Source: Monilinia fructicola (Eukaryota; Ascomycota; Leotiomycetes; Helotiales; Sclerotiniaceae). From it: DNA of 64,000 bases. Each line of letters starts with the position of its first letter. Within the stretch, counting starts at the first letter, position 1. The stretch is from contig VICG01000004.1 in the NCBI GenBank assembly GCA_008692225.1, positions 3,143,001 through 3,207,000 on the forward strand, in the 5' to 3' direction. The position numbers and the translations under genes are program-made. This document shows positions 1-14,515 of the stretch, piece after piece. Below the pieces are notes generated by a model. The model did not search any database and was not told the origin of the DNA. It saw only the letters and a list, made by a program, of their open reading frames with translations.

Positions 1-1400
1 TTTTGACTCGTGAAAGGTGAGATGTTTCCAGTGTCTTGATCAGATTGTGCTACTTCGGCAAGATTCCAAACGTTTCGCTAATTCTGGAAATTGAGGGCTT
101 GGGAAGTGTTGTTCATTGGGAGGATATAAAGGGAAAGACCTGCTAGGTTCATGGAGCTTTTGAAGAGATAGAGGTCCATGAGTGATGAAAAATATCATAC
201 TGAGTCTCTATTCAGATATATTTGGATAATCAAATTTCAGTCTAGGTTTTCTAGCTGAGCAGAAGTAAAGGATTTTGTATGACTTTCCCGTTGTGTTGCG
301 GCGTATGAAGAAATATAAGACTGCGACATTTCTAGGACCATCTTGAAGCCTCTGAGAAACTTAGAATGCGAACATTCAAGATCCTAGTTCTAGTTCTCTT
401 AGTTTGACTTTCAGTGTCTAACCGAGTTTTGTGCTTCGCGTTCAAGATTACAGATGCGAAGGCTCTGTAAGCAAGAGTGCTGATGATTGGAATATTGCAA
501 GTTTATAGATACTGAAGATACATTGCAAATATGACGGCCAAAAGATCTAAGAATGAAAGTGTAGGCGGATGGGAAATTCAAATGCTGGGATATCTGGCAT
601 AACTTTGAAGTCGGCAATCTGAGAGGGATGCCCCTGGTCACATCGATGCTTCCAACTCCAAGATTCTTGAGAATTGACGTTCAGAACTTTTTGAAATGGA
701 AGAAAGAAAGGTGTTTGAAATGAGATTAGTCTCCAAGAGTAGCGAGCGAGCACTGTGGTGTAGTCTGTAGAACATTATGGGCTTGAATATTACTCATTTC
801 CATATCTGGATGTTTATCGGATTTGATCCGCAGTGGCATGTCCTGACTTTGGCATGCTTGAAGTTGGTGAATTGAGGATCTGAAAAGTGGAAAGGGGATG
901 ATGGGATTGGTTTATGGAGGAGTGAGTGCGAGTTGAAGAGCTTCTCGCTTGGAGGTCGAATGAGAAATCCGTTTGATAGTTTCCATGTTTTTGTCGGTTC
1001 ATAAACTTAAATTATGTAGCAACTATTTTCAAGCGTAGTTTGAAGTTATTGTTGGGTTTGCTTAGGTTTTAGTTGGTGTGGTTTTGATACAACTAATGTA
1101 TGCAATATCATATCACTCACATTATTATTGAGCAAGTATCTGAAGGGCCATGCGATGATAGGACTTTTATTGTCTTTTCCTATTTACTTTACATGTAATG
1201 GGAAAACTGGACTTGCGTTGAGGGTATAATGCACCGTTGCTGCCCATTTATCATAACCCGGAACAATCCTGATATGATAACTTGATCTACTACATCTCAC
1301 AACATAATCTGTACGAACCTAGTACTCCCACAACAAATCCTATGGTCCTAACAAGCCGCAAAAATCTCAGCACCTCATCCTTGAAAATCATCTCCATGAT
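1..1400. other. Non-coding stretch, no supportable gene
   Basis: Only short open frames are seen here, none with recognisable protein character, paired splice sites or a family motif. The right end is probably the 3' flank of the minus-strand gene that stops at 1401. I see no RNA gene or clear repeat. Confidence 0.5.
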
Positions 1401-2880
1401 TCAATTTTCCTTTGGAAAATCACAAGGGTCGCGCATAAACTCAATCTTATGTCCCGCAAACTCATGACTATAAAGGAGCATAGCGTACACAACTTCAGCT
1501 TGGCCACCATAACTGCCAAATTCAATAATGACTTCACGTTTCTTACCCACGATATTTGCTTGTTGATGGATGATATCAACCCAGCAGCATTTCTTGACGA
1601 GATAAATACATCTAGCAAGATTTGGGCCGCGGGTTGGACCTGTCACCTTTATGACTCTCGAAACTCCTCGATCTTCACATCGCCCAACATGATTGCTGCT
1701 CCATACAGCGACGATACGCTGATTGCGAATGAGGATGTCTTCACATTTGCGTGTCATGTCAACATACTTCTGTGCACCTTGACGTGTCATAAAGACAATC
1801 TCGACCACATATATCTCATTCTCGGCCGGAACTCTATGGATAGAGTAGATGGCGCCAGTATTAATCGTATCAAGAACTTCTTTGTTGGTGATATCTGCAT
1901 TGAGCTTCAATTGAACTGCACAGTTCGTATGATCGAGAACGCGAGAGCTTGGAAAACTGGCGTTGCCATTATGTTGAGCTGATTTAGTGACCGCTTGACT
2001 GTCTAATAAGTTTTGCTCTTGTGAAAGTCGTCGGAGCTTTTGAATCCCAGAGTCGTAGCTACCAGATGATGTCTTACTATGTTGGCTGCCTTCAGAGATT
2101 GGATAAACAGTGTTAGAGCATTTGAATTCCGGCAACTCTGGAACAGATTGGGATTGAATCGCTGCATACGACTGTGCTTGTAGTTGAGTATTATGGTCAA
2201 TATTGCTTTGATTGCTGTGTAAATTGTATCGAATCGCCATTCCTTGAAACGGTTGAGTACCGGTCGCTACATCTTGAAATGGAGGTATAGGGCAGAAGGC
2301 ATCCATATTATCAATTTCTTCTGCCGGAGCGACAAGAACAGTCCATGGATACTTAGCTGTGAGGAATACCTGCTCGCCGAATGCAAGAGTTCGAGATCGA
2401 AACATGCTAGTAGCTTCAACCGAATCTATTTCCGGATTGAAATGCGGATAATCTTTGTTATGGCGAGAATCAAACAGTGCATCAAGTTCGGGTCTATATA
2501 TGCGAACAGCCTGAGAAGCGCCATGCAGCCAGATTAGCTCAAGATAATGAAGCCAAGATACATGTTCAGAATCCGCGACTGTGTTGATATCTATTCTTGT
2601 CAGATTTCAATCATTGAACCCGTGGGGGACTTTAGCTTACTGAAGGCATTTATGCGATCTCGAAAGCACTCCAAGTACTCCTCATGCAACTGCTCTACTA
2701 ACGGTATGTTAGCCGATTTGAATTATTCTTTTTGTGTGAAAACCATTGACATACTTGATCTGGCTGGGCTGCTGCTGCCATCCTCGCATATGACATAGTT
2801 GGCAATAGACCACAGTTCTGTTCAACATTAGTTTCCTGTATTTCTTTGATTATGCGGGTTTTTCTTACTCCCTCTGCCAT
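1401..2880 (-). CDS. Hypothetical protein with RRM-like C-terminal half
   Basis: I do not recognise a named family. The model has three exons: 2880-2751, 2697-2641 and 2578-1401, giving 454 codons in frame. The second intron (2579-2640) is a clean GTAAGC...CAG. The first (2698-2750) needs a weak GTCAAT donor, so that junction is uncertain. A later ATG at 2796 (MSYARM) is an alternative start. The C-terminal 170 residues contain two stretches that look like RNA-recognition-motif folds: one around VVEIVFMTRQGAQKYVD, and one starting SRVIKVTGP and ending in an IEFGSYGGQAEVV strand-helix pattern. The middle is Ser/Gln-rich and probably disordered. I infer an RNA-binding role only from this pattern. 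It lies outside the putative metabolic cluster and looks intact. Confidence 0.6.
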
Positions 2881-3829
2881 CTACAAGCTGGATGGTTTTA
2901 TTCTTCAGGCCAACTGCGAGTGGCAGTTGTTGATCTTGCGAACCACGGATAACTCTGAAGCAAGTCATGATACTTGAAATGCAAGACAGATAACCCAGAA
3001 GTGTTTTAGTGATGTGCAAGAAAGGAGACGGCTCCAGGTTTGTTCATGGAGATTGTATTTCTGCAATATGCAATTTGTAAAGATGTGTGTTAACAAGCTT
3101 ATAATACTGAGACCCTGAAGGAAGTGTCTATATAAGACAGCCATGCTGGTACGGCGATTTCTTGTACGGCTTGAGTGAGGCGCTTGAGAGTGTCGGAATA
3201 TTCTCCTGTCGAGGAACTTGCTTCAAAATTGGTTGCCTAAGGGACGAAAACTAGCGTCAACAACCGCAAGCCAACTTTACAACGAAGAGAGGTTCCTGTA
3301 CCAACATTTGACAAAATGTATCTAAGATTTCGTTTCGTACATTTTTGTCACCGTTGTTTGAACCATAAAGAGACTGAATCCTCATGATTTAGGCAGCAGG
3401 GCCATTGCCGTATATACTCTTGAAACGCTCTATTAGGCCATATAGACGAGCATTCCAGTGCAATGTTAAACAAGAACTTATACGATGATTGTCACTAATT
3501 ACTAGTGAGCTCACGCTCATGAGCCGCCCAAAGTATACTTGCACCCAAGAAACCTATGACACCAGATTACAGACTATAGTCGAGAATATATGAAGGATAT
3601 TCAACTCAAGTCAAGCGGGAAAGAAAGGTTCATGCATCATGTAATTTGGCGTTTTCACTGGTGGAGTGCGGAAAGCAAAAATGAAAGGATATTATTAGAT
3701 GGAATAAATTTGCCTACAATATGGCTAAATCATCCAAGTTTTCCAAACTTCTTAGCTTGAAGATCTTCTTGAACAAAGTTATACTTCAGGATACTACTCC
3801 CACGCTCCAATAGTGAACTAAATGACTTC
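2881..3829. other. Intergenic stretch
   Basis: No coding signal on either strand. It should hold the promoter of the hypothetical gene ending at 2880 and the 3' end of the dioxygenase gene. No strong repeat or RNA structure was seen. Confidence 0.5.
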
Positions 3830-4900
3830 CTATGCTCCGGTTTGAGGAGCAAGAACAACAGGATAGTTGAGTTCCAGTGATGCTTTAGGGTTATCTTTCA
3901 AAGGTACGAAATCAACGACAAGTGAATCTTTAACAGCAAAAACAGAGTCGTTCTGCAGGTATTCGTCTTTCGAGTCAAAAATTTGGGTGGTCAGAGGCTT
4001 ATAATGCTCGTGTTGAACCTGTAGATTGAGTATTAGTTCAATTTATAGGCCGGGTTTTGAGATGGAAGCTAGAACTTACGATCAGATGAATATGCGCAGG
4101 CCTAAAAGGATGTCTGTCTAATAGCTGTAGGATTTTGCCAGCGGGACCTGAACAAAGGTATTTAGCTTTTGATTTGTTCCAGAATGACACTTGACTCACC
4201 ATCAAATGGAACAGGGTAAGGAGTAGGCTTCAAGCAGTAAAATCCATAGTGCCCGTTCTCATCCGTCTTAAACTTTCCTCTCAAGTTATGCTCTGCCTGC
4301 TGATCATCTTGTTGTTCATACAATCCATTAGTGGACGCCTGCCATGCATCTACTGTGGCGCCTACTATAGGCTTCTTGGTCTTATTATCTGTAACTGTTC
4401 CATGCATGTATACAATTTCTCCGTCATCGACTGCTGTTTGAATTATTGAAGATTCGTTCTCCAATACTGGGGCATCGTGTCTGAAGAATGGTCCGAGAAT
4501 CGCACTTGCGGTTGGTGCATCCACTGCGTCGGCAGCTTTCTTGTATGTGATTTCGTCCACGAGCCTGCGAAATAGAAAGGTTAAAGATGCGAATATCAGT
4601 ATCCGGGGGAGTAAGAACATACGATTCTAGCCCAATGACATCGCAAACGAGTTGCCCCTCATTTCTCTTGTGGTCACTCATTCTTCCGGCCTCATTGAGC
4701 AGCTCAACTCCTTGCATCCACTCATCTACTGTAAGTTCCACTTCTCTTGCAAAGTCGTGGACGTGTCTAATGAGGCATCCCATAACTTCTCTCATGCGAG
4801 GACTGGTTTTGGGCCCCATTGCATCGATGACATTTTGGGTGAAGTTTGGATCAAATTTGTGCGAGGGAGCGCCATTTGCGTTCTCACTTGTGTTCGACAT
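3830..4900 (-). CDS. Intradiol ring-cleavage dioxygenase (catechol or hydroxyquinol 1,2-dioxygenase)
   Basis: Family role: Fe(III)-dependent cleavage of catechol or hydroxyquinol between the two hydroxyls, giving a muconate or maleylacetate. Four exons (4900-4623, 4564-4200, 4147-4080, 4018-3830) with GT-AG introns of 52-61 bp give 299 aa, a normal length. The N-terminal part matches the helical dimerisation domain of the family (DVIGLESLVDEI). The C-terminal beta-sandwich carries all four expected iron ligands: Tyr175 in GLYEQQD, Tyr209 in PTPYPVP, and His233 and His235 in RPAHIH. There is no signal peptide, so it is probably cytosolic. It is divergent from the phenol-hydroxylase-like gene at 5897, sharing about 1 kb of promoter, which fits consecutive steps (hydroxylation, then ring opening). 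Catechol versus hydroxyquinol preference cannot be decided from sequence alone. Confidence 0.92.
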
Positions 4901-5896
4901 ATTGGATAGATTTGTAGGTATTTGAGTTTAAACAGTGTGACTATGAGAATGACTTACTGTTCAGTTCATGATATCAACAGTTGGATATTGCTGAATATAT
5001 ATTCATCGGACGGGTACTGCACTTCCGTCGGGTCAAGGCGGCATAGAACTAGGATAAACTTCCAGCAGCAAGGGACACAGCTTCTCAGTCCACATAGTCT
5101 CTAACATTTCTAATCGCTGACAATTGATGAGACAAGCAGATGAAAATGTTGAAATTATTTCTAAGCGTTGCATCCATCCCCGCAACACAACACAGAGCTC
5201 ATATTAGCAATACTGTCTACTAATGTACTGTAAGAAGTACTCCATGCAGAATTATTAGTCGTGAAAGGAATAGATGTGGATCCGGGAAGCTCCTTAACTC
5301 CCCGACAGATTCCACCCCGCACTGGAACTAATCCCCCCACCGGTACAAGACAGATTATAGTGCCGGTACAATAAGGCTACTCTGTACATCTCAATCCCGC
5401 ATCATCCACCACGGTCATGTTGTCAATGTCCTCCGTACTCGCACTCAGGACGTACATACATACTCATTTCAAGTTATGTATTACCCCTTGGTTTGATCGC
5501 CGACTGTTATATCAGTTCGTGTAGCTTTAGTCGCACAACAGGTAGTGGAAATGCTAGTAGAAAAGCCAAAATCTATGGATCTGCGCACTTTCGCCGACCA
5601 ATCGCGAGCTCTGTTTCAAAGTATGTTGATCCATGGCGCCATTGTGATAACTATGATTGCTCCGTATATCAATGGATGGGTTATACTTTGTACGCCAATT
5701 GTGTTCTTCAAGAGTAGCCCCGCATTCTTGTGCTGCACACATCTGTATAGCTCCACGAGAGCTGGTTCGGTAAAATCTACAGCATGAACTTCTCAACAGC
5801 CTATCTGCATCATACAAGTTTGTTAACTTTCATGTTTACTTTGAACTTTTCGATTTCGATCAACAAAGCAGAACTAAAAGGAGGTCGTGCAAAGAT
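4901..5896. promoter_or_regulatory. Putative bidirectional promoter between dioxygenase and monooxygenase
   Basis: This 996-bp gap separates two head-to-head genes whose products would act in sequence on an aromatic ring. Short open frames inside show no family resemblance and are treated as chance. Scattered CGG and CCG triplets are present, as expected for Zn2Cys6 regulators, but I could not define one repeated operator here. Co-regulation is inferred from layout only. Confidence 0.5.
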
Positions 5897-8021
<2,125 letters not shown>

Positions 8022-10380
8022 ATTGCTTTCAGTGGAGCAGGAACTCTTGCAATGCAATTTTGAAGACGTGTCTTTTCTACTAAGCTGCATTTCCTAGAGA
8101 TTCATAAATCGCAAGGAATCATGAAGAAGTATGTTATAAATTTACTTTGTTTCTATATATATCCCATTACAGAGGGTTTCGTTATTTTATAAAGTCCTCC
8201 ACTCGAGACTGCCTGCCCTCAAAGTCAACCACAATACAAGAATATAGTTAGTTGAATAGAGCCCTTCCCCATACATGATACGTAGCTATCATATGAAGTC
8301 ACTGGGAAGAGCCTTGCTATGCTACCACGATCTAGCGAATTTCTCGTTTTGAAGGAGCACCTGTTTCTCTAATTTTCGCCTAGATTTCCTCCAAGTAAGG
8401 TTACAAATCTTATTGAATCCTAATATTCATCCAGTTGAATAATGGTTGGATAGACTTTCACTTTTTTTGCATATCTGATTCTGGACATTCCCGACTTCAC
8501 TCTTCCTCTATTTTCTTTCTCCCGTTTTCCTCCCCCTCGCTCCTTCATCCCCATTTCCCACCGAAAATGGGGAAATTGTCAGTTTCCTGTCTTGCTTTAA
8601 CCAATGTACATGTTTCTGAACTAGAAATAATGCTAGGGAACCCCCTAAGGAATTATTAAATGTGTAATAGAGGGGAATAAATTCGTATTGGGACCAATCA
8701 GAGATGATATGTATGGCTTCGATATGCAGAGTAGCAGCAGAGCTGCGCTAAATTGGCCTATATTCTATAGCTTTTCTAGATTGGAGGGAACATTACGTGA
8801 CCAGGCTTGTACGAGGTCTTCCTCTCTTCATCAGTTTCCCGGAGACATTTCTTTATAAAGTATTACTCTAAAGAACTTGTCATTGGTTGGAGTCTCCCAA
8901 TACGATCCTTAGATTCACGGCCTAATCTGAGGGCTCTTAGAAGCTCGATTCATGGAACTCTGTTAATATAGCTCTTCTCTTATATAGACCCGAGTTAGTT
9001 CTGCGGGGTGTTTCCTTTCTCATGTCACAAGAGTTGCGGGCGATTATGATATTATCATACAATTTTTTCCAACTCTACGGAGGATTATGAATATCTTGGC
9101 TTACACAGAAGATCCTGATCTTAGAGTGACAGTAATAACTCTCATTTGACAACAGAAGGACTATTGAGTGTCAATGAAGGGCACCGGTAGAAATCAAGAT
9201 ATTCAGTAAAAGCTTCTAGAATATCATCTTTATATTGACTAATTAAACTTGTATCATGTTGAATAAAGTTAAATAACTTGCATCGGCAATAAAATTTCAG
9301 TAATAATCTAAAATCATGACGCCCATGATACATGAATACGACGAAAACTGACAGTTTCAGGAGGTAATGACACTAGAAATTATGTGCATGAGTTGTTATC
9401 ATAACTAGTTCTCCTCGTCACCGTTGTAGTTAAACTGAACTGTTTTAAGGAACGAGATGTGATGAAAAGGAGCAATGCAGAATTCGATTTCTCCATCATC
9501 TTTATGACTCCAGCATCAGAATAAGTCCATTCGTCCATGGCACTTCACATGCCGTTTCTGAAGTTTCTGGAGAAGTAGCCGTGGCTAATATGAACATTCT
9601 TATAGTTCTGGATCCACCAACACCAGCTCGCGTATACCCCTCGAGTCTGCTGATCTTACATTCATACTAGCGGATCCCCAAACATGTTCATAATTCACCA
9701 ATCAACTTACAACTTCCAATATTTCATCTGGGCGTTGTTTCACCGGTACCATTTAAACATCATTCAAGCAGATGTGAAAATCAGTTACGAAGCTTGGGAT
9801 ATGCCATAGCGATGGGGAAGCTTTCTCCTGTGGGAATGAAAAAGCCATTAGAAACGCTACATGAGTTCCACGAGGGCAGTAATGCCTTGTTTGCTTTCGA
9901 GATGGAGTAGCATTTTTTCTCATGAGAAATGAGACTACAAGTGGAAGGGAAGGAAATGCGGTAAATGAGAACGGTAAGCTAACTTCGGACGATTTACACA
10001 GTTAGATTATGAAAACTTATATCTGTTGCCATTAAGAAACACTCACTGTCATTAGCACAGCGGAGTCATCATGAGTAAAGAGAACATACCTGCAATAAAG
10101 CTCGAGGTAACTGCTCTGGCTAGCCTATGGTATTACATCGTCAGAGACATCGTCATCCGAATTGTGAGAGGCATGGTCATAGACAAGTTTCGAATAAAAG
10201 AAGCTATAGAATATGGAGTCTTAAGGAGAGAAGATTACAACTATGGAAAAGGGAGTGGCTTATGTAATATTCTTTCTCTTCTTCTGCGTCCGTCATTCTC
10301 CCCTCCTTTTACCATGACAACACATGATTATGTCGTTGAAATGAATTATCGAATAACAAGAGGATGTTTATGATTCACTC
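8022..10380. other. Non-coding stretch downstream of the monooxygenase
   Basis: No supportable gene. Short frames, including a 100-codon one at 10071-10373, show no family features and lack a convincing exon context. The part just after 8021 should hold the monooxygenase 3' end. Confidence 0.5.
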
Positions 10381-10384
10381 AACT

Positions 10385-12182
10385 GAGATATGCAACAACA
10401 CTCACATCAGTCAACGTCCTGGTCCCTACTTGGTGAATATCTTGGGAAATCTCGCCATACACATCTCCCTTTCCCTCATTTGGCTTGCTCACAAGATATA
10501 CAGTATGGATATGTTTGATCGTAACTCACTCCTCAAACATACAGAATATCCTTGGATTTATTCACATTTACCCTTAGCTCAACCAACAATCATGATTCAC
10601 ACATAGTAAACTTGAATTAATATCCTTCTTATTATGATCCACCTCCTAGATGTGCAAGCGCACCTTAGATACAACCATTCCCACATCTCAGATACTGGTC
10701 ACTAGATCATTGTGCTCCACATCTCAGACATGCAACAGACTCTGGAGAATAAGCATATCCCTCAAATACTGATGGCCGGACCATCTTGATTCACATTCTA
10801 GACCAGCAACACAATCCTTCCAATTATGATCCACATCCTAGATGTGCAACGGGACGTGCAATGCATCCATATTCCTCTCAGTTACGGGCGGCCAGACCGC
10901 TTGATCCACATCCCAGATATGCAACAGAATCCTTCCAAAATGGTTCACATGGAAGTCATGCAACAGCATCTTATAGAAGTTCACTCCCCTCTCAGATACC
11001 GATGGCCAGACCACAATGCTCCACATCTCAGTTATGCAACAGAATCCTTCCAATTATGATCCACATCCTAGACACGAAACAGACCCTCATACACAACCAT
11101 ATTCCCTCGCAATCTGAGCACTAGATCATCATGCTCCACACCTCAGACATGTAACAGAGTCCCACCTCCCTTCCAGTTTGGCTGATAAGACGAATGTGGA
11201 GATTTTCGCAATTTCTGCAACTATTCACAGGATGGATGCTGGATTAAGATGAGCAACAAAAGACTGAGACTAATGTTATAGGGCTAGCAACATCAAAACA
11301 GTAGCTAGTAGTTATGATTCACATCTTAGACATGCAAAATAATCAGCAGCCCTCACTTCTCCCAACATAAATAAAAGGGTCAACATTCGCAATTCTCCTT
11401 TCAAGGCCAATATTGGATTGAGATATTCAACAAAACGCGACTCTTTCTTCATCCAGTCCCAGCGTCGCAGGGCAAATTCCCAAGATTGCAGATTTCGATC
11501 TCTTATGGTTGGCGCTCAGATATGAAACAGGGCTTTCCACCATGAATGTACGTACGTATGACGATTGGATGGATTTGCAAGGTTCTACTCGAGTATGTAA
11601 ATTTGTCACGTTCATACTCGTAGAACTAACGATTATAGGATTAGCAATTGTGATTCACATCTCAGATATGCAACAAACGCAATATCCTCCAATCCTCTGT
11701 TCCAATTGCGATGATGGGCGAATTGGACCTCGTAGTTTTCCTCTTATGGTTGATATGGATGTTGTATTGTGAGGTGTGCAACAAAACTGATTCCATCTTG
11801 CACCCTTTGGGTTAGGCATGGGAGTGAAGGATTTTGCGGCTCTTCTTTTTTGGATATATTTATTGAATTGTAAGATATGCAACAAAAATTCCTCTTCGTT
11901 TATCTGGTTAGTCCGAATATAGACATTTGAAAAGGCGGATGGTTTCTTAATCTCTGATGGGCAATTGACAGAGGTGTGCAATAAAACCTACCTTACAATA
12001 AGAAATGTGCCGCATTTTTAATCCCTCTTCCTATATGAGATAGTCTTTGATAAACAGAAGGGTTTCGTGCATGAAGCCGCCTCGGGATATGAAGTACGGT
12101 ATATATGTTTTGAGAACGAAATGGGTGGTATGGGTTGGTAGAGGCTCCACTTCCTGGGACTCAGACTCAGTGGTGCAACAAA
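10385..12182. repeat. Degenerate direct repeat with core CACATCTCAGATATGCAACA
   Basis: A core resembling CACATCTCAGATATGCAACA recurs many times on the plus strand. TGCAACA occurs at about 10391, 10732, 10920, 10959, 11035, 11669, 11777, 11878 and 12174, with variants near 10847, 11331, 11426 and 11976. In the right half the spacing is close to 100 bp or a multiple (108, 101, 98, 198). Several copies also share a following block resembling GAATCCTTCCAATTATGATC. It looks like a decayed minisatellite with units of about 100 bp. No protein is encoded across the copies. Confidence 0.6.
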
Positions 12183-12387
12183 AGTGATGGAATAGAAGGC
12201 TAGGCGACTAGGAGAATAGGAGTCGGTATATGTGCCGTAATAGAAAGATGTTTTCACTTGAGCATCGAAGAATACTTTGACAAAGATCAATTGATGGAAA
12301 TTTTGGAACGGCCGAGAAATCTTTTAGCCCTAGAATATTCCCCCGATCCCTGAAATACCCAATGATATGAGCTAGGAACCATCCCTT

Positions 12388-13007
12388 CTAGTTCTTATAA
12401 CTCCCCTTGAAAACTCTCTCAAAGCAGTTCTCTCCATCTCCCTCGTTCCACCTAACCAGAGGTTTCAAACCCGCAAACTTCCATACGCCGTTAATCTTCT
12501 TATAATAATGTTCATTGGTCGCATGACTATGACCCTTCAACTTAATCTCCTTGAGATCCTTATCTTTATACACCTGATGACCAGCTCTCAATTGGTGATG
12601 CCCAATCACATAATCGTCTGAAATTTTTTCCCAGCGGGTGGCGCCGAGAAGATGTTGGGTTTTGACGCAGGGGTCGCCGAGGAAATCGTCGTCGGTCACC
12701 ATGGCCATGAAGTCGGTCGCTGGCATGGATTCCCAGCGTCCTTTGCCGATGGTGGTGTAGTCTACGAGGAGGGTGGGTGCAATGATGGATTCGAGTCGTT
12801 TCCAGTCCTGGTAGCTCGTTAGGAAATCAAATGAATGGTGGAACTGGGACCGGCTTTACCTTTGCATCGTAACTGTCACCCCAGTTGAAGACGCATTCTG
12901 TGAGGTCGAGGTAATCTATATCTCATTAGCATCATACCGCAACAAACAATTATCCGGAAACAAAATATAAGGTGCCTACCCTCGAATGAAATTCTGCCTT
13001 GGGCCAT
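12388..13007 (-). CDS. SCD1: Scytalone dehydratase
   Basis: Family role: dehydrates scytalone to 1,3,8-trihydroxynaphthalene, and vermelone to 1,8-DHN, in melanin biosynthesis; NTF2-like fold, cytosolic trimer. Three exons (13007-12980, 12915-12860, 12807-12388) with GT-AG introns of 64 and 52 bp give 167 aa, close to the usual 170. Compared with the well-studied rice-blast enzyme, the substrate and catalytic residues are at Tyr25, Tyr45, His80, His105 and Asn126 (equivalents of Tyr30, Tyr50, His85, His110, Asn131). The position matching Ser129 is Ala124 here. The motifs TQHLLGATRWEK and GVWKFAGLKP are typical. It is divergent from the naphthol-reductase-like SDR at 14516, and a matching PKS lies downstream. 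The gene is unbroken. Confidence 0.95.
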
Positions 13008-14515
13008 ATTTGATGAGAAGTTTTTTGTTGGTAAGGGAATATGTTTCCTTTTGTGGAGTAAGAAATAACAGCACAATGTCGGAAAAAAAGAAAATCAACG
13101 ACTTCCACAGCATATATGTACGATGTCATAAATGAAGAAGATCCAAGCATAAGCTATCTTGAGCTTGAGCTTCGTATAGCTGCTGTTCCTCGCGGCCTCG
13201 CTCTTTGGCTCAATTCCCGAGCTCAAGTCCGGTTTGTTTGCTGTTTGTACAGTAGGACCTCCGGGACGAATATGCACGCCATGACCCCTGGAAACTATAT
13301 TGAATAGAAATACCCCTATTAATAGCGTTAATAGCGTACTAAAGTGCTATCAATCCCATGTTCTGGACGGACTTCCTCCAATGTTCAGACGGAACTGGAA
13401 CAATTCAACCGAAGGCTGGAAGGGATTGTGGTTCTCGAGCCAAAAGCTGAGGTCATGATTGTGATCCGGACTTTGCTAGGATTTGTTTTAATGCTTGTTG
13501 CTTTTGGCTGCGAGATGCCAACAGTCCTTGCGCCATTCAAGTCTCTGGTTCTTGGTATCTGATGTTTCTTACGGTATTTGCTTTTTGCGTGTGGAGTTAG
13601 TATACTCTGGTTCAAATAGTTCATGGTGGATTCTTACTATCCATGAACGGAAGAGAAGAATAGAAGCTGTCAATCATTGAGCTATCATTGTTGATCTACT
13701 TGTAAGGCATGGATCACTGGTGGATGTGTGGCGGCGGGACCTCGATGTGGGGATATTTCGCCCCCTAAAATAGTCATCAATAGCCTAGCCTAACAAAACC
13801 TCAATCTAATAACATCGTTAAACAACTTGACCTCTTCGTCGTATCGATTGCCTGTGAGTAGATATAAAACAATTTCCAAATACGAAATTCGACGGGATAT
13901 AGATCGGATGGCTCAAAAGATAATAATCAGTCTTATTCGGAAATATAATTTTGGTGTATGATCAGACCTTCGGCTTGCTTACCTCTTAGTAGCTGAGCGG
14001 ACTACACTTCATCCCTCACCGTAATCCGTGCGGACTTTCATGAAACATATCCTCAATAATGGCGATGGATAAGTATTGGGAAACTTGGGAACTAACTACA
14101 TATTTATATGGAGCTTTGCGAGGTTATTGACTCTTGTAGTTCGTTGATAATCTAACTAGGCGGTGCCAATGATCTACACCCCATATTTCGTCACTCTTAT
14201 CAGCGAATCGAAAATGCATGGGTAGCAATGTACGGAGTACACGAAAATTGAAGCTGCACAAGTGCTACCTACGAATGCAACTGAAGCCTCTAAAGCCTCG
14301 CCGCGTTGTTGTGTATAGCCGAAGTCCGAGAGGTCCGAGGCAGCTGTCATGATCTTGTTTGTCCAATAATATAAGAGGCTCATTATCCTTTTCAATCCAG
14401 AACTTCATTTACCGTTATACGTTATATCTATCTGCACAACTTTTCTCGTGAATTCTTGTACTATCGTATTATATATCCAATCTTCACATTACCTTAAACT
14501 TTCATACACAACATA
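13008..14515. promoter_or_regulatory. Putative shared promoter region between scytalone dehydratase and the SDR
   Basis: This 1.5-kb gap lies between two head-to-head genes of the same pathway type. No gene inside is supportable. One CGGAT element near 13904-13908 resembles the CGGATA motif repeated upstream of the hydrolase. Regulation is inferred from layout. Confidence 0.4.

Noticed and set aside
1449..1982. 177-codon plus-strand frame
   Set aside because: It lies antisense to the large exon of the RRM-like gene and has no motif of its own.
5493..5817. Small frames in the dioxygenase/monooxygenase promoter
   Set aside because: Overlapping frames on both strands with no motif; best explained as chance.
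10071..10373. 100-codon frame upstream of the repeat
   Set aside because: No family motif, no splice context and unremarkable composition.
10385..12182. CRISPR-like array
   Set aside because: The repeats are degenerate, the spacers irregular, and the window is clearly eukaryotic.
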